Positions 6,735 to 15,764 of a stretch of 42,582 nt of DNA are shown here, one piece after another. Below the pieces are notes generated by a model. The model saw only the letters and a list, made by a program, of their open reading frames with translations, ran no database searches and was not told the origin of the DNA. Source of the stretch: Oscillospiraceae bacterium (lineage in GTDB: Bacteria; Bacillota; Clostridia; Oscillospirales; Ruminococcaceae). Where the stretch lies: NCBI GenBank assembly GCA_024684395.1, contig JAIKWY010000172.1, positions 1-42,582 of the forward strand, read 5' to 3'. The position numbers and the translations under genes were made by a program. Numbering within the stretch: position 1 is the stretch's first letter; every line of letters begins with the position of its first letter.

Positions 6735-9700
6735 ATGCCAAAAAAACAGGATATCCACAAGATCATGATCATCGGCTCCGGTCCTATCATCATCGGTCAG
6801 GCGTGTGAGTTCGACTATTCCGGCACACAGGCGTGCAAGGCGCTGCGGAAGCTCGGCTACGAGATCGTGCTCGTCAACTCCAATCCGGCTACCATCATGA
6901 CAGACCCGGATGTGGCTGACATCACCTATATTGAGCCGCTGAACCTGATGCGTCTCACCCAGATCATCGAGAAAGAGCGCCCGGATGCACTGCTGCCGAA
7001 CCTCGGCGGTCAGTCCGGTCTGAACCTCTGCTCCGAGCTGTCCAATGCGGGCGTGCTGGAGAAATACAACGTCAAGGTCATCGGCGTTCAGGTCGATGCC
7101 ATCGAGCGTGGCGAGGATCGTATCGAGTTCAAGGAGACCATGAACAAGCTCGGCATCGAGATGCCGAGAAGCCACGAGGCATATTCCGTCGAGGAAGCCG
7201 TGAAGATCGCTGAGGATCTGCACTATCCGGTCGTGCTCCGTCCGGCTTACACGATGGGCGGCGCCGGCGGCGGTATGGTCTATAACGTTGATGAGCTGAA
7301 GGTCGTCTGCGAGCGTGGCTTACAGGCTTCCCTCGTGCATCAGGTGCTCGTTGAGGAGTGCATCAGCGGCTGGGAAGAGCTCGAGCTCGAAGTCGTTCGT
7401 GATGCCAACAACAACAAGATCACCGTCTGCTTCATCGAGAACATCGACCCCATCGGCGTCCACACCGGTGATTCCTTCTGCTCTGCCCCGATGCTGACCA
7501 TCAGCGAGGAGGTACAGCAGAAGCTCCAGGAATATTCCTACAAGATCGTCGAAGCCATCGAGGTCATCGGCGGCTGCAACTGCCAGTTCGCACACGATCC
7601 GGTAACAGGTCGTATCGTTGTCATCGAGATCAACCCGAGAACCTCCCGTTCCTCGGCTCTGGCTTCCAAGGCGACCGGCTTCCCGATCGCACTGGTATCC
7701 GCCATGCTCGCCTGCGGTCTGACCCTCGACGAGATCCCGTGCGGCAAGTACGGCACCCTCGACAAGTATGTACCGGACGGCGACTATGTCGTGATCAAGT
7801 TCGCACGCTGGGCATTTGAGAAGTTCAAGGGCGCTGAGGACAAGCTCGGCACGCAGATGCGTGCTGTCGGCGAAGTCATGAGCATCGGCAAGACCTACAA
7901 GGAGGCATTCCAGAAGGCGATCCGCTCCCTCGAGACCGGTCGCTACGGTCTGGGCTTTGCGAAGAACTTCCACGACAAGTCCAAGGACGATCTGCTCGGT
8001 ATGCTGCACTATCCGACCAGCGAGCGCCAGTTCATCATCTATGAGGCACTGCGCAAGGGTGCGACCATCGACGAGATCTACGATCTGACCAAGATCAAGC
8101 ACTACTTCCTCGAGCAGATGAAGGAGCTCGTAGAGGAGGAAGAGAACCTGCTTACCATGAAGGGTGCTGTTCCGGCTGCTGACGTGCTCCGTCAGGCAAA
8201 GCTCGACGGCTTCTCTGACCGCTATCTTAGCCAGCTCCTCGAAGTCTCCGAGGAGGAGATCCGCAATGCCCGCTATGCCGCCGGCATCCGTGAGGCATGG
8301 GAGGGCGTACACGTATCCGGTACGGAAAATGCGGCTTACTACTATTCCACCTATCACCTCTCCGAGGACAAGTCCCCCTGCAACACCGAGAAGCCGAAGA
8401 TCATGATCCTCGGCGGCGGTCCGAACAGAATCGGACAGGGCATCGAGTTCGACTACTGCTGCGTTCATGCGGCACTGGCGCTCAAGAAGCTCGGCTTCGA
8501 GAGCATCATCGTCAACTGCAACCCGGAGACCGTTTCCACCGACTATGACACCTCCGACAAGCTCTATTTCGAGCCGCTGACGCTCGAGGATGTGCTTTCC
8601 ATCCACGAGAAGGAGAAGCCGGTCGGCGTCATCGCACAGTTCGGCGGCCAGACCCCGCTGAATCTGGCAAATGACCTGAAAAAGTACGGCGTCAACATCC
8701 TCGGCACATCCCCCGAGACCATCGACCTCGCAGAGGACAGAGACCACTTCCGTGCGATGATGGAGAAGCTCGGCATCCCGATGCCCGAGGCAGGCATGGC
8801 TGTCAATGTCGATGAGGCGCTGAAGATCGCCAACGAGATCGGCTATCCGGTCATGGTGCGTCCGTCCTATGTACTCGGCGGCCGCGGCATGGAGATCGTT
8901 CACGACGACGAGATGATGCGCGTTTACATGAGCGCAGCCGTTGGCGTGACACCGGACAGACCCATCCTGATCGACCGTTTCCTGAACCATGCGACCGAGT
9001 GCGAGGCAGATGCCATCTCCGACGGCACACATTGCTTTGTTCCGGCTGTCATGGAGCATATCGAGCTTGCCGGCGTACACTCCGGCGACTCTGCGTGCAT
9101 CCTGCCGTCCAAGAACCTGACAGATGCACAGATCGCTACCATCAAGGACTACACCCGCAAGATCGCTGTAGAAATGGGCGTCTGCGGTCTGATGAACATG
9201 CAGTACGCCATCGAGGGCGATACGGTCTATGTGCTCGAAGCCAACCCGAGAGCCTCCAGAACCGTGCCGCTCGTATCGAAGGTATGCTCCATCAACATGG
9301 TACAGATCGCTACGGAGATCATCACTTCGAGCATCACCGGCAGACCGTCTCCGGTCCCGGCGCTCAAGGACAAGATCATCAAGCACTACGGCGTGAAGGA
9401 AGCTGTCTTCCCGTTCAACATGTTCCAGGAAGTAGACCCGCTGCTCGGACCGGAAATGCGTTCCACCGGCGAGGTGCTCGGCATCTCCGAGAGCTTCGGC
9501 GAGGCATACTACAAGGCACAGGAGGCCACCCAGACCAAGCTCCCGACCGAAGGCACCGTGCTCCTGTCCGTCTGCGAGAGGGACAAGCCCGAGCTGCCGG
9601 AGCTGGCACGTACCTTCCACGAGCTGGGCTTCCGCATCCTGGCAACGCACAAGTGCTATAAGCTGCTCCAGGCAGAGGGCATCCCGTGCGAGCGCATCTT

Positions 9701-9965
9701 CAAGATGTATGAGGGCGGCAGACCGAACATCGGCGACAGCATCGCCAACGGCGAGATCAGCCTGATCGTCAACACACCTGTCGGCAAGGAGAGCCGCCAC
9801 GATGACAGCTATATCCGCAAGGCTGCCATCAAGCACCGCATCCCGTATATCACCACAATGGCTGCGGCAAAGGCATCCGCCGAGGGCATCCGCACCCTGA
9901 AGGAGAACAAGCACTTCGGTGTGAAGTCCCTCCAGGCACATCATGATGAGATCATTGAGAAATAA
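6735..9965 (+). CDS. carB: Carbamoyl-phosphate synthase large subunit
   Basis: 1076 residues, standard length for CarB. It makes carbamoyl phosphate from bicarbonate, ammonia (from CarA) and two ATP for pyrimidine and arginine synthesis. The two homologous halves each carry a biotin-carboxylase-like ATP-grasp domain: the first starts IMIIGSGPIIIGQACEFDYSG, the second IMILGGGPNRIGQGIEFDYC. An oligomerisation region lies between them and a C-terminal MGS-like allosteric domain covers about 935-1076 (VLLSVCERDKPELPELARTF). ATG 6735 (MPKKQDIHK) follows GGGAGAGAAACT and matches the family start; the frame is open 59 codons further upstream. No carA is adjacent, which is unusual since carAB normally form an operon. 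A hairpin follows the stop. Confidence 0.98.
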   Translation: MPKKQDIHKIMIIGSGPIIIGQACEFDYSGTQACKALRKLGYEIVLVNSNPATIMTDPDVADITYIEPLNLMRLTQIIEKERPDALLPNLGGQSGLNLCSELSNAGVLEKYNVKVIGVQVDAIERGEDRIEFKETMNKLGIEMPRSHEAYSVEEAVKIAEDLHYPVVLRPAYTMGGAGGGMVYNVDELKVVCERGLQASLVHQVLVEECISGWEELELEVVRDANNNKITVCFIENIDPIGVHTGDSFCSAPMLTISEEVQQKLQEYSYKIVEAIEVIGGCNCQFAHDPVTGRIVVIEINPRTSRSSALASKATGFPIALVSAMLACGLTLDEIPCGKYGTLDKYVPDGDYVVIKFARWAFEKFKGAEDKLGTQMRAVGEVMSIGKTYKEAFQKAIRSLETGRYGLGFAKNFHDKSKDDLLGMLHYPTSERQFIIYEALRKGATIDEIYDLTKIKHYFLEQMKELVEEEENLLTMKGAVPAADVLRQAKLDGFSDRYLSQLLEVSEEEIRNARYAAGIREAWEGVHVSGTENAAYYYSTYHLSEDKSPCNTEKPKIMILGGGPNRIGQGIEFDYCCVHAALALKKLGFESIIVNCNPETVSTDYDTSDKLYFEPLTLEDVLSIHEKEKPVGVIAQFGGQTPLNLANDLKKYGVNILGTSPETIDLAEDRDHFRAMMEKLGIPMPEAGMAVNVDEALKIANEIGYPVMVRPSYVLGGRGMEIVHDDEMMRVYMSAAVGVTPDRPILIDRFLNHATECEADAISDGTHCFVPAVMEHIELAGVHSGDSACILPSKNLTDAQIATIKDYTRKIAVEMGVCGLMNMQYAIEGDTVYVLEANPRASRTVPLVSKVCSINMVQIATEIITSSITGRPSPVPALKDKIIKHYGVKEAVFPFNMFQEVDPLLGPEMRSTGEVLGISESFGEAYYKAQEATQTKLPTEGTVLLSVCERDKPELPELARTFHELGFRILATHKCYKLLQAEGIPCERIFKMYEGGRPNIGDSIANGEISLIVNTPVGKESRHDDSYIRKAAIKHRIPYITTMAAAKASAEGIRTLKENKHFGVKSLQAHHDEIIEK

Positions 9966-9972
9966 ACACTGC

Positions 9973-9998
9973 ATCACGCCCCTTCAACGGGGCGTGAT
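9973..9998 (+). terminator. Hairpin after carB
   Basis: A perfect 10-bp stem ATCACGCCCC/GGGGCGTGAT with a 6-nt loop, 7 nt after the carB stop. Only two Ts follow, so termination may be partial and the downstream dipeptidase could be read through. Confidence 0.6.
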
Positions 9999-10021
9999 TT
10001 CGTAGAAGGAGATGTAAGTAT

Positions 10022-11416
10022 ATGCAGTATCAGGAGCAGATCCATGCCTGGATCGAAGCACATCAGGAAGAAATGGTCGCCGACCTTGCGGCGCTTATCG
10101 GCATCCGCAGCGTACAGGGCAAGGCGCAGGAGAATGCGCCGTTCGGGACAGAGCCGGCGAAGGCGCTGGCGTATATGCTGGAAAAATGCGAGAGCTACGG
10201 CTTTTCGACGGACAATGCCGACTGGCATGCCGGGAGCGCAACTCTCGGCGATGCACCGGAGAAGCTGGGCATTTTAGCACACCTCGATGTCGTGCCGGAG
10301 GGCGACGGCTGGCTGCACGATCCGTTCACGCTGACCGAGGACGGCGACATGCTCTACGGGCGCGGCACCTCGGATGACAAGGGTCCTGCGATTGCGGCGC
10401 TCTATGCGATGCGGGCGGTCAAGGAGCTCGGCATCCCGCTGAAAGACAGCGTGCGGTTCATCTTCGGCACAAATGAGGAGAACGGCTCCGGCGATCTGGC
10501 GTATTATATGCAGCATCGCACGATGCCGCCGCTCGTATTCACACCGGACGGCGAATACCCGGTCATCAACCTTGAAAAAGGCAATATCCGGCTGCGGCTG
10601 ACAGCGGACTTCAACGACGGCAAGAGCCGTGTCGTATCCCTGAAAGCGGGCGGCGCTATCAATGCCGTGCCTGCCGCAGCGGAAGCGGTGCTCTGCGGCG
10701 TGGAGATCGACACGTTTTTGGCGACCCGTGTCAAGGAATACCCGGGCACGGTCATTGCGGCACATGAGGACGAGCAGGGGCTGCTGCATATCAAGGTGGA
10801 TGGTAAAAATGCCCATGCATCGACCCCGGAGCTGGGCAAGAATGCCCTGACGCTCCTCCTCGAACTGCTGTCGCTGCTGCCGCTGCCGGGTGAGCAGGGC
10901 AAGACGATCCGCCGTCTGGCGGAGCTGTATCCCTATGGCGAAACAGACGGCAGTACGCCGGGGATCGCCGCATCTGACGAGCTGTCCGGTGCGCTCACGC
11001 TGCTGCTGAGCGTGATGGAGATGGATGCGAACGGCATGACTGCATGGAACGACATCCGCTTCCCGGTCTGCTGCGAAGGAAAAGCCCTCGTAGCAGCGAT
11101 GCAGCAGGCGCTGGCGCCCGTTGCGGCGGAGGCTGCCCTCTGCGATGCGCCGCATCATACGGATGAAAATTCCGACTTCGTGCAGGCGCTGCTGCGGGTG
11201 TATGAGACCGTGACCGGCGAACCCGGGAAATGCCTTGCCATCGGCGGCGGGACGTATGTCCACCACATCGAGGGCGGCGTGGCATTCGGATCGGTCTTTC
11301 CGGGCGTGGACATCCACATGCACGGCGCCGAGGAATATATCCGCAAGTCCCATCTGCTGCTCGATGCCGAGATGATGGCGCTGGCGATCACGGAGATCTG
11401 CGGTGCTGACGTTTGA
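10022..11416 (+). CDS. pepV: M20 family dipeptidase (PepV/Sapep type)
   Basis: 464 residues, a zinc metallopeptidase likely cleaving dipeptides in the cytoplasm. Metal-site motifs are visible: HLDVVPEGDGW (His87, Asp89), GRGTSDDKGP (bridging Asp118) and GTNEENGSGD (catalytic and metal Glu at 152-153). The C-terminal metal His lies in GAEEYIRKSHLL-type sequence near 440. Length and motif wording match PepV better than DapE or PepT. ATG 10022 is preceded by GAAGGAGATG. Its last 14 nt overlap the following radical SAM gene, so the two are probably co-translated. Confidence 0.92.
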   Translation: MQYQEQIHAWIEAHQEEMVADLAALIGIRSVQGKAQENAPFGTEPAKALAYMLEKCESYGFSTDNADWHAGSATLGDAPEKLGILAHLDVVPEGDGWLHDPFTLTEDGDMLYGRGTSDDKGPAIAALYAMRAVKELGIPLKDSVRFIFGTNEENGSGDLAYYMQHRTMPPLVFTPDGEYPVINLEKGNIRLRLTADFNDGKSRVVSLKAGGAINAVPAAAEAVLCGVEIDTFLATRVKEYPGTVIAAHEDEQGLLHIKVDGKNAHASTPELGKNALTLLLELLSLLPLPGEQGKTIRRLAELYPYGETDGSTPGIAASDELSGALTLLLSVMEMDANGMTAWNDIRFPVCCEGKALVAAMQQALAPVAAEAALCDAPHHTDENSDFVQALLRVYETVTGEPGKCLAIGGGTYVHHIEGGVAFGSVFPGVDIHMHGAEEYIRKSHLLLDAEMMALAITEICGADV

Positions 11417-12320
11417 TGTGACGCACTGCACGCTCTGCCCCCGCCGCTGCGGTGCCGACCGGACACAGCGGGCGGGCATCTGCGGCGGACGTGATACCGT
11501 AAGGGCGGCAAGGGCTGCGCTGCATTTCTGGGAGGAGCCGTGCATCAGCGGGACACAGGGCTCCGGGGCGGTGTTCTTCTCCGGCTGCGCGCTGCACTGC
11601 CGCTTCTGTCAGAACGGCGTCATTTCGGCGGAGCTGACCGGCACGGACATCTCCACGGAGCGCCTGACGGAGATCTTCCTCGAACTCCAGGCGCAGGGGG
11701 CGCACAACATCAACCTCGTCACGGCGGGGCATTTCCTGCCGTGGGTCATTCCCGCCCTCGAAGCGGCAAAGCCTGCGCTGCACATCCCGGTGGTCTACAA
11801 TTCCGGCGGCTATGAGCTCCCGGAAACACTGCGGGCGCTGGATGGGCTGGTGGACATCTATCTGCCGGACTACAAATTCTACGACAGCGAGACAGCACGG
11901 CACTTTGCCAATGCGCCCGACTATCCGGAAATTGCAGAAGCCGCCCTGACCGAGATGCTCCGCCAGACAGGTGCGCCCGTATTTGACGGCGACCTGCTGC
12001 AAAAGGGCTGTATCGTGCGGCATCTTGTGCTCCCCGGCCATCGGCATGAATCCATCGCACTGCTGCTGCATTTGGCGGAGCGCTTTGGAACAGACGCATT
12101 CCTCCTCAGCCTGATGGCGCAGTACACGCCCATGCATGAGGATGCGCAGTATCCGGAGCTCAACCGCCGCATCACGAAGATGGAGTACCGCTCCGTGGCA
12201 GATACGGCAGCAGAGCTTGGGTTTCAGGGTTTTACGCAGGAAAAGTCCTCGGCATCGAGCAGCTACACACCGGATTTCGATATGCAGGGCATAGAATGTA
12301 AAAAGGGTGTGGTACGTTAG
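11403..12320 (+). CDS. pflX: Radical SAM protein, PflX family (PFL-activase homologue)
   Basis: 305 residues. The radical SAM cluster motif C-x3-C-x2-C is present as GCALHCRFCQ (Cys62, 66, 69), followed by a conserved region like that of glycyl-radical-enzyme activases. The N-terminal CTLCPRRCGADR...GICGG adds four cysteines (9, 12, 16, 27), the mark of the PflX group (COG1313), distinct from PflA itself. Start GTG 11403 overlaps the dipeptidase by 14 nt. No glycyl radical enzyme gene is nearby, so the substrate is unknown. Members of this group have no settled function. Confidence 0.88.
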   Translation: MLTFDVTHCTLCPRRCGADRTQRAGICGGRDTVRAARAALHFWEEPCISGTQGSGAVFFSGCALHCRFCQNGVISAELTGTDISTERLTEIFLELQAQGAHNINLVTAGHFLPWVIPALEAAKPALHIPVVYNSGGYELPETLRALDGLVDIYLPDYKFYDSETARHFANAPDYPEIAEAALTEMLRQTGAPVFDGDLLQKGCIVRHLVLPGHRHESIALLLHLAERFGTDAFLLSLMAQYTPMHEDAQYPELNRRITKMEYRSVADTAAELGFQGFTQEKSSASSSYTPDFDMQGIECKKGVVR

Positions 12321-12407
12321 CCCCAAGGCGGGTCGGGGGGCGGCCTACAGGAGACTTCCCCCAGAATCAAAAATCCCTATTTAGGCACTCCCTCTTTTTC
12401 ATTTCGC

Positions 12408-12436
12408 TTGCTTTTTTGCAAAAAATATGCTATAAT
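12408..12436 (+). promoter_or_regulatory. Promoter of the DUF389 gene
   Basis: TTGCTT (12408-12413), 17-nt spacer, TATAAT (12431-12436) with TGC directly before it (extended -10). It separates the DUF389 gene from the upstream dipeptidase/PflX unit. Confidence 0.75.
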
Positions 12437-12516
12437 AGGGATATGACATTACCACGGACGACCAAAACATCCAAATGTTGAACATCCGCCCTGTGCATCT
12501 TCTGAAAGGAGACCGC

Positions 12517-13290
12517 ATGAGCTTATTCAGAAAAGAACTGACCCGTTCCCTCAAAAAGGCATTCAGTCTGCATGAGGACACGGCGACACACGAAGAGATC
12601 CGTACCCGCATCCTTTCCGGCGGACAGGTGACAGGCACGAACATGTGCATTCTGATCTGTGCGATCCTGATCGCCTCTGTCGGGCTGAACACCGGATCGA
12701 CCGCCGTCATCATCGGCGCCATGCTGATCTCGCCCCTCATGGGCAGCATCCTGGCAATGGCATACAGCGTCGCTTCGGCGGATTCCTCCCGCTTCCGGCG
12801 GCATCTGTACGGCTTTCTGATCCAGGTCATCATCAGCGTGATCGTATCCACGCTGTACTTCCTGCTTTCCCCCATCGACAAGCCCAGCTCGGAGCTGCTT
12901 GCCCGCACACAGCCCTCTGTCTACGATGTCATCATCGCCACGGCGGGCGGTTTTGCCGGCATCATCGGCAGCACACGCAAGGACAAGGTGACGAACATCA
13001 TCCCCGGCGTTGCCATCGCAACAGCGCTCATGCCGCCGGTATGTACCTGCGGGTTTGCGCTGGCGCATCTCAAATGGCAGATGCTGGCAGGTGCCGGCTA
13101 TCTGTTCATCGTCAACTGCTACTTCATCTTCTTGTCGGCAGTGCTGATCCTCGACATCCTCAAGATCCCGAAGGTCAGTGCCATCTCGGATTTTCAGTGG
13201 CGGCGGCTGCGCAGACGCATGGTGCGCAATACGATCATCGTCCTGCTGCCGAGCATTCTGTTTACCGTTCTGATGCTGCGGGCATCGTGA
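12517..13290 (+). CDS. DUF389 family membrane protein
   Basis: 257 residues from ATG 12517, which has AAAGGAG at the right distance; an ATG 42 nt upstream lacks one. The signature of the family is clear: NTGSTAVIIGAMLISPLMGSILAMAY at about 55-82. At least five hydrophobic segments follow (about 40-60, 66-86, 104-126, 180-200, 203-223, 240-256), with a cytoplasmic N-terminal helix. Function of DUF389 (TIGR00341) proteins is not established. It has its own promoter and stands alone. Confidence 0.9.
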   Translation: MSLFRKELTRSLKKAFSLHEDTATHEEIRTRILSGGQVTGTNMCILICAILIASVGLNTGSTAVIIGAMLISPLMGSILAMAYSVASADSSRFRRHLYGFLIQVIISVIVSTLYFLLSPIDKPSSELLARTQPSVYDVIIATAGGFAGIIGSTRKDKVTNIIPGVAIATALMPPVCTCGFALAHLKWQMLAGAGYLFIVNCYFIFLSAVLILDILKIPKVSAISDFQWRRLRRRMVRNTIIVLLPSILFTVLMLRAS

Positions 13291-13353
13291 CGGCGGGAAG
13301 GATTATCATATTGTGATACAACTCCCTTTCCCCGGTCAGACAAGTAAAACTTG

Positions 13354-13416
13354 TCCCCTCCGCCGCAAGCGGGGAAGGAAGGGGTTTTTAAGGGGCTGCG
13401 CCCCTTAACCTGCTTT
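13354..13416 (+). repeat. Dispersed hairpin repeat, family 1, copy B
   Basis: Begins TCCCCTCCGCCGCAAGCGGG and continues through GGGG, a T5 run and the hairpin TTAAGGGG-CTGCG-CCCCTTAA, ending CCTGCTTTAT. This is the same order of elements as copies A, D and E. It lies between the DUF389 gene and the lipoprotein gene. Confidence 0.75.
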
Positions 13417-13470
13417 ATTTGTTTAGCTTTCAGGATAAGAACGACTTCCATTTTCTATCAGGAGGGACCT

Positions 13471-13923
13471 ATGAAGAGAATACTTGCAGCCGCAGCGGTG
13501 TTCTGCCTGCTGCTTTGCAGCTGCGAAGACGGCAGAGACACCACGGAAAGCAGCTCCGCAGCCGAGACCACAGTCACGGAAACAGTCGCTGAGACCGTCA
13601 CCGAGACCGCATCGGAGGAGACGGCTGCCCCGGCGGAGACGACCGCATCGGAGAAGGCATCCGAAACCACGGCCACAGCGGCGACCACTGCCGCACAGGC
13701 TTCTGAAACGACCGCACAGGAGAGCACCAAGCCGGCTTCGACCGCTGCGCCTTCCGGTGATGCGGTCATCGACATCAGCGGACAGACCACTGCCAAGCCG
13801 GACAAGACCGCATCGGAGACGGTCACGGAAACGACCACGCAAGCCAATGACGGCGATGTCTCCAACGGCAATGAGCTCCAGGATGACGGTCTGAACTGGT
13901 CGCCGCTCGTGCCGGTCAACTAA
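13471..13923 (+). CDS. Thr/Ala/Glu-rich lipoprotein of unknown function
   Basis: 150 residues from ATG 13471, which follows AGGAGGGA. The signal is MKRILAAAAVFCLLLCSC with the probable lipid-modified Cys18. The rest is nearly all Thr, Ala, Ser and Glu (repeats of ETVTET and ASETT) and is predicted disordered, ending in DGLNWSPLVPVN. It looks like a membrane-anchored stalk whose folded part is missing or very small; no family is recognised. A strong terminator follows. Confidence 0.75.
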   Translation: MKRILAAAAVFCLLLCSCEDGRDTTESSSAAETTVTETVAETVTETASEETAAPAETTASEKASETTATAATTAAQASETTAQESTKPASTAAPSGDAVIDISGQTTAKPDKTASETVTETTTQANDGDVSNGNELQDDGLNWSPLVPVN

Positions 13924-13950
13924 AGCCCATCCCCATCAGCATCACATGAA

Positions 13951-13979
13951 AAAAGCGGCAGAACTGCTCTGCCGCTTTT
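13951..13979. terminator. Bidirectional terminator
   Basis: A 12-bp perfect stem AAAAGCGGCAGA/TCTGCCGCTTTT with a 5-nt loop between the plus-strand lipoprotein gene and the minus-strand sugar transferase gene. A and T runs on both sides make it active in either direction. Confidence 0.85.
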
Positions 13980-14081
13980 AATATTGATCCATAAACTAAA
14001 ATAGACAAAAGGGGGCGATCCCCGTGATGTCCGGTATACAGGCAGCGCCTGCATTTTTACAAGCTGCCCCGAAAGGAAAGC

Positions 14082-14921
14082 TTATTTTGCACCCTTTCTC
14101 AGCAGAACAGCGCCCACAGTCTTGAACATCAGTTTCACATCGAGCAGGGCGTTGCGGTTCTTGATGTACTTCACGTCACCTTCGACCCACTTGTCAAATT
14201 CCATGTCACTGCGTCCCTCGGTCTGACAGATACAGGAAAGACCGCCCTTGACAAGGAGTCTGTCCATCTGCTCCGGTGTATACAGCACCACTTCACGAGG
14301 AAGCGGCGGACGGGGACCGATGATGCTCATGTCACCCTTCAATGTATTGACAAGCTGCGGCAGTTCGTCGATGGACAGCTTGCGCAGTACACCACCGAGC
14401 CGTGTGATACGGGGGTCGTGGTCGTTTTTGAACGCCAGTCCGTCAGTCTGGTTGTCCTTCTGTACTTCGGCAAAACGTGCTTCCGCATCTACGCACATCG
14501 TGCGTAGCTTGTACATCCGGAAAGGCTTACCATTCTTGGTCAGGCGTACCTGCGAAAAGAACGGATTTCCCTTGTCATCAATGTAAATGAGCAGTGCCAC
14601 GATCCCGATCGGGACCGCAAGGATCGTCAAAGCAAAAGCGGATGCGACAATATCAAACGCACGTTTGCAAAATTCATAGAACTTCCCGCCTGCGGGCTTG
14701 ACTTTGCTGTATTTCAGCGTTTCCTCTACGCCGTCATGCAAACGGCACAGCGCACGCTCGTCAAATTCCAGGATCGGATAATTTGTGACTCCGATCTTTT
14801 CACCTCTGCCTGGAAGAGTGGGTTTTGGGTCACTGTTGGTTCCCAACGATCTCAGAAAATCATTGGTTACCTCCTCTTCCGTCAGCAGGTGCTCCCCGAT
14901 TTTTAACTCGATCGCCTGCAT
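14082..14921 (-). CDS. Polyprenyl-phosphate sugar-1-phosphate transferase (bacterial sugar transferase)
   Basis: 279 residues from ATG 14921, chosen because AGGAGG lies 5 nt upstream; an ATG 18 nt further up has no such site. The family transfers a sugar-1-phosphate from a nucleotide sugar to undecaprenyl phosphate, the first step of capsule or glycan synthesis. Visible motifs: KRAFDIVASAFAL (membrane hairpin at about 83-110), KPFRMYKLRTM, SIDELPQLVNTLKGDMSIIGPRP with the catalytic Asp-Glu, and FDKWVEGDVKYIKNRN. The N-terminal 80 residues replace the four-helix domain of longer WcaJ-type enzymes. No other glycan gene is adjacent, so the locus is an orphan. Confidence 0.92.
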   Translation of the reverse strand: MQAIELKIGEHLLTEEEVTNDFLRSLGTNSDPKPTLPGRGEKIGVTNYPILEFDERALCRLHDGVEETLKYSKVKPAGGKFYEFCKRAFDIVASAFALTILAVPIGIVALLIYIDDKGNPFFSQVRLTKNGKPFRMYKLRTMCVDAEARFAEVQKDNQTDGLAFKNDHDPRITRLGGVLRKLSIDELPQLVNTLKGDMSIIGPRPPLPREVVLYTPEQMDRLLVKGGLSCICQTEGRSDMEFDKWVEGDVKYIKNRNALLDVKLMFKTVGAVLLRKGAK

Positions 14922-15087
14922 ATTGGCCTCCTGATCCAAAAATCATCTTGCCGCTGTCAGGTAAAAATAGTACGGCAATTCCTTTTCCCCTATGATATAT
15001 ACCCTGTGATATATACTCTGTATCCGTGTACGGTTCTCTTTCTTGGCTCGTGCTGAAGAAGCACATTCTGCGTAATATACTAACATT

Positions 15088-15116
15088 ATTTTAGCACATT
15101 TCGTTTGCTATGTCCA
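15088..15116 (-). promoter_or_regulatory. Promoter of the sugar transferase gene
   Basis: Minus strand TGGACA (15116-15111), 17-nt spacer, TAAAAT (15093-15088) preceded by TGC. It implies a leader of about 160 nt that contains two copies of TGATATATAC, as read on the plus strand at about 14993-15015. Confidence 0.65.
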
Positions 15117-15392
15117 GTCATTTTTACGAATTTCTACAAAAAAATTATGGAAATCATCCTGGCGACAAATATGTGGAAATAGTTTTGTATAACATTAACA
15201 ACAGTAAGGTCAAAACACGCGATAGTCTGCCTCCCATTTTCGCCGTTTCTGCCGCCGGGGGAGACGACGTTCTCCCCCTGTATTTCCGCAAAAAACTGAC
15301 ATTTTACATACATTTTTTCAAAAACTGCACGATCCCTATGCCGCAGGATCTGTCGCATTTCCTTCACAGGCGCTCCCCGTTCCCGAAGCCGC
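15117..15392. other. AT-rich intergenic stretch without recognised gene
   Basis: Between the sugar transferase promoter and the end of the DUF4363 gene. Base composition is clearly lower in GC than the flanks around 15117-15220 and 15295-15340. Open frames here lack ribosome sites and protein-like composition. I see no RNA gene signature. Confidence 0.4.
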
Positions 15393-15764
15393 TCAGAAAC
15401 AGCGGAATACTGCCGTTTCGCTCTCAACATTCCCGATCCGGTACCGCAGCCGTGCCGCACAGGCGGCGCTCTCCGGCATCCCGGCTTCGATCATCGGCGG
15501 GAGCGCTTCCAGCTCCTCCCGGATGGGCGCCAGCTTGGATCCCTTCACAAAGATCCCGCAGACCGTCCGGAACCGCCGCCAGTCCCCTGCCATCCCGTCA
15601 CATGCTGCAAGCGCTGCCGCCGTGTCGCCGTCTGCAAGCGCCGCTGTGACCGATGCCGCTTCTGCCTCATAGCGGCGGCATTCCGAACGCACCGCAAACA
15701 CCGAGCCGATGCACAGCGCCGTGAGCGCCAGCAGGATCCCAAAGCTCAGCCATACCCTCGTCAT
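15393..15764 (-). CDS. DUF4363 family protein
   Basis: 123 residues. An N-terminal membrane segment (6-24) is followed by a small helical extracytoplasmic domain with the pattern AAALAACDGMAGDWRRF typical of DUF4363. ATG 15764 overlaps the stop of the DUF421 gene (ATGA) and is preceded by GAAGGAGG. The DUF421/DUF4363 pair is a common arrangement in Clostridia and suggests a joint membrane role, which is not established. Confidence 0.8.
   Translation of the reverse strand: MTRVWLSFGILLALTALCIGSVFAVRSECRRYEAEAASVTAALADGDTAAALAACDGMAGDWRRFRTVCGIFVKGSKLAPIREELEALPPMIEAGMPESAACAARLRYRIGNVESETAVFRCF

Noticed and set aside
7320-9977. 885-codon open frame antisense to carB
   Set aside because: It mirrors the codon structure of carB, lacks a ribosome site and its product has no family features; carB is certain on the other strand.
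15134-15460. 108-codon minus-strand frame downstream of DUF4363
   Set aside because: Overlaps the DUF4363 gene in another frame, no ribosome site, composition not protein-like.
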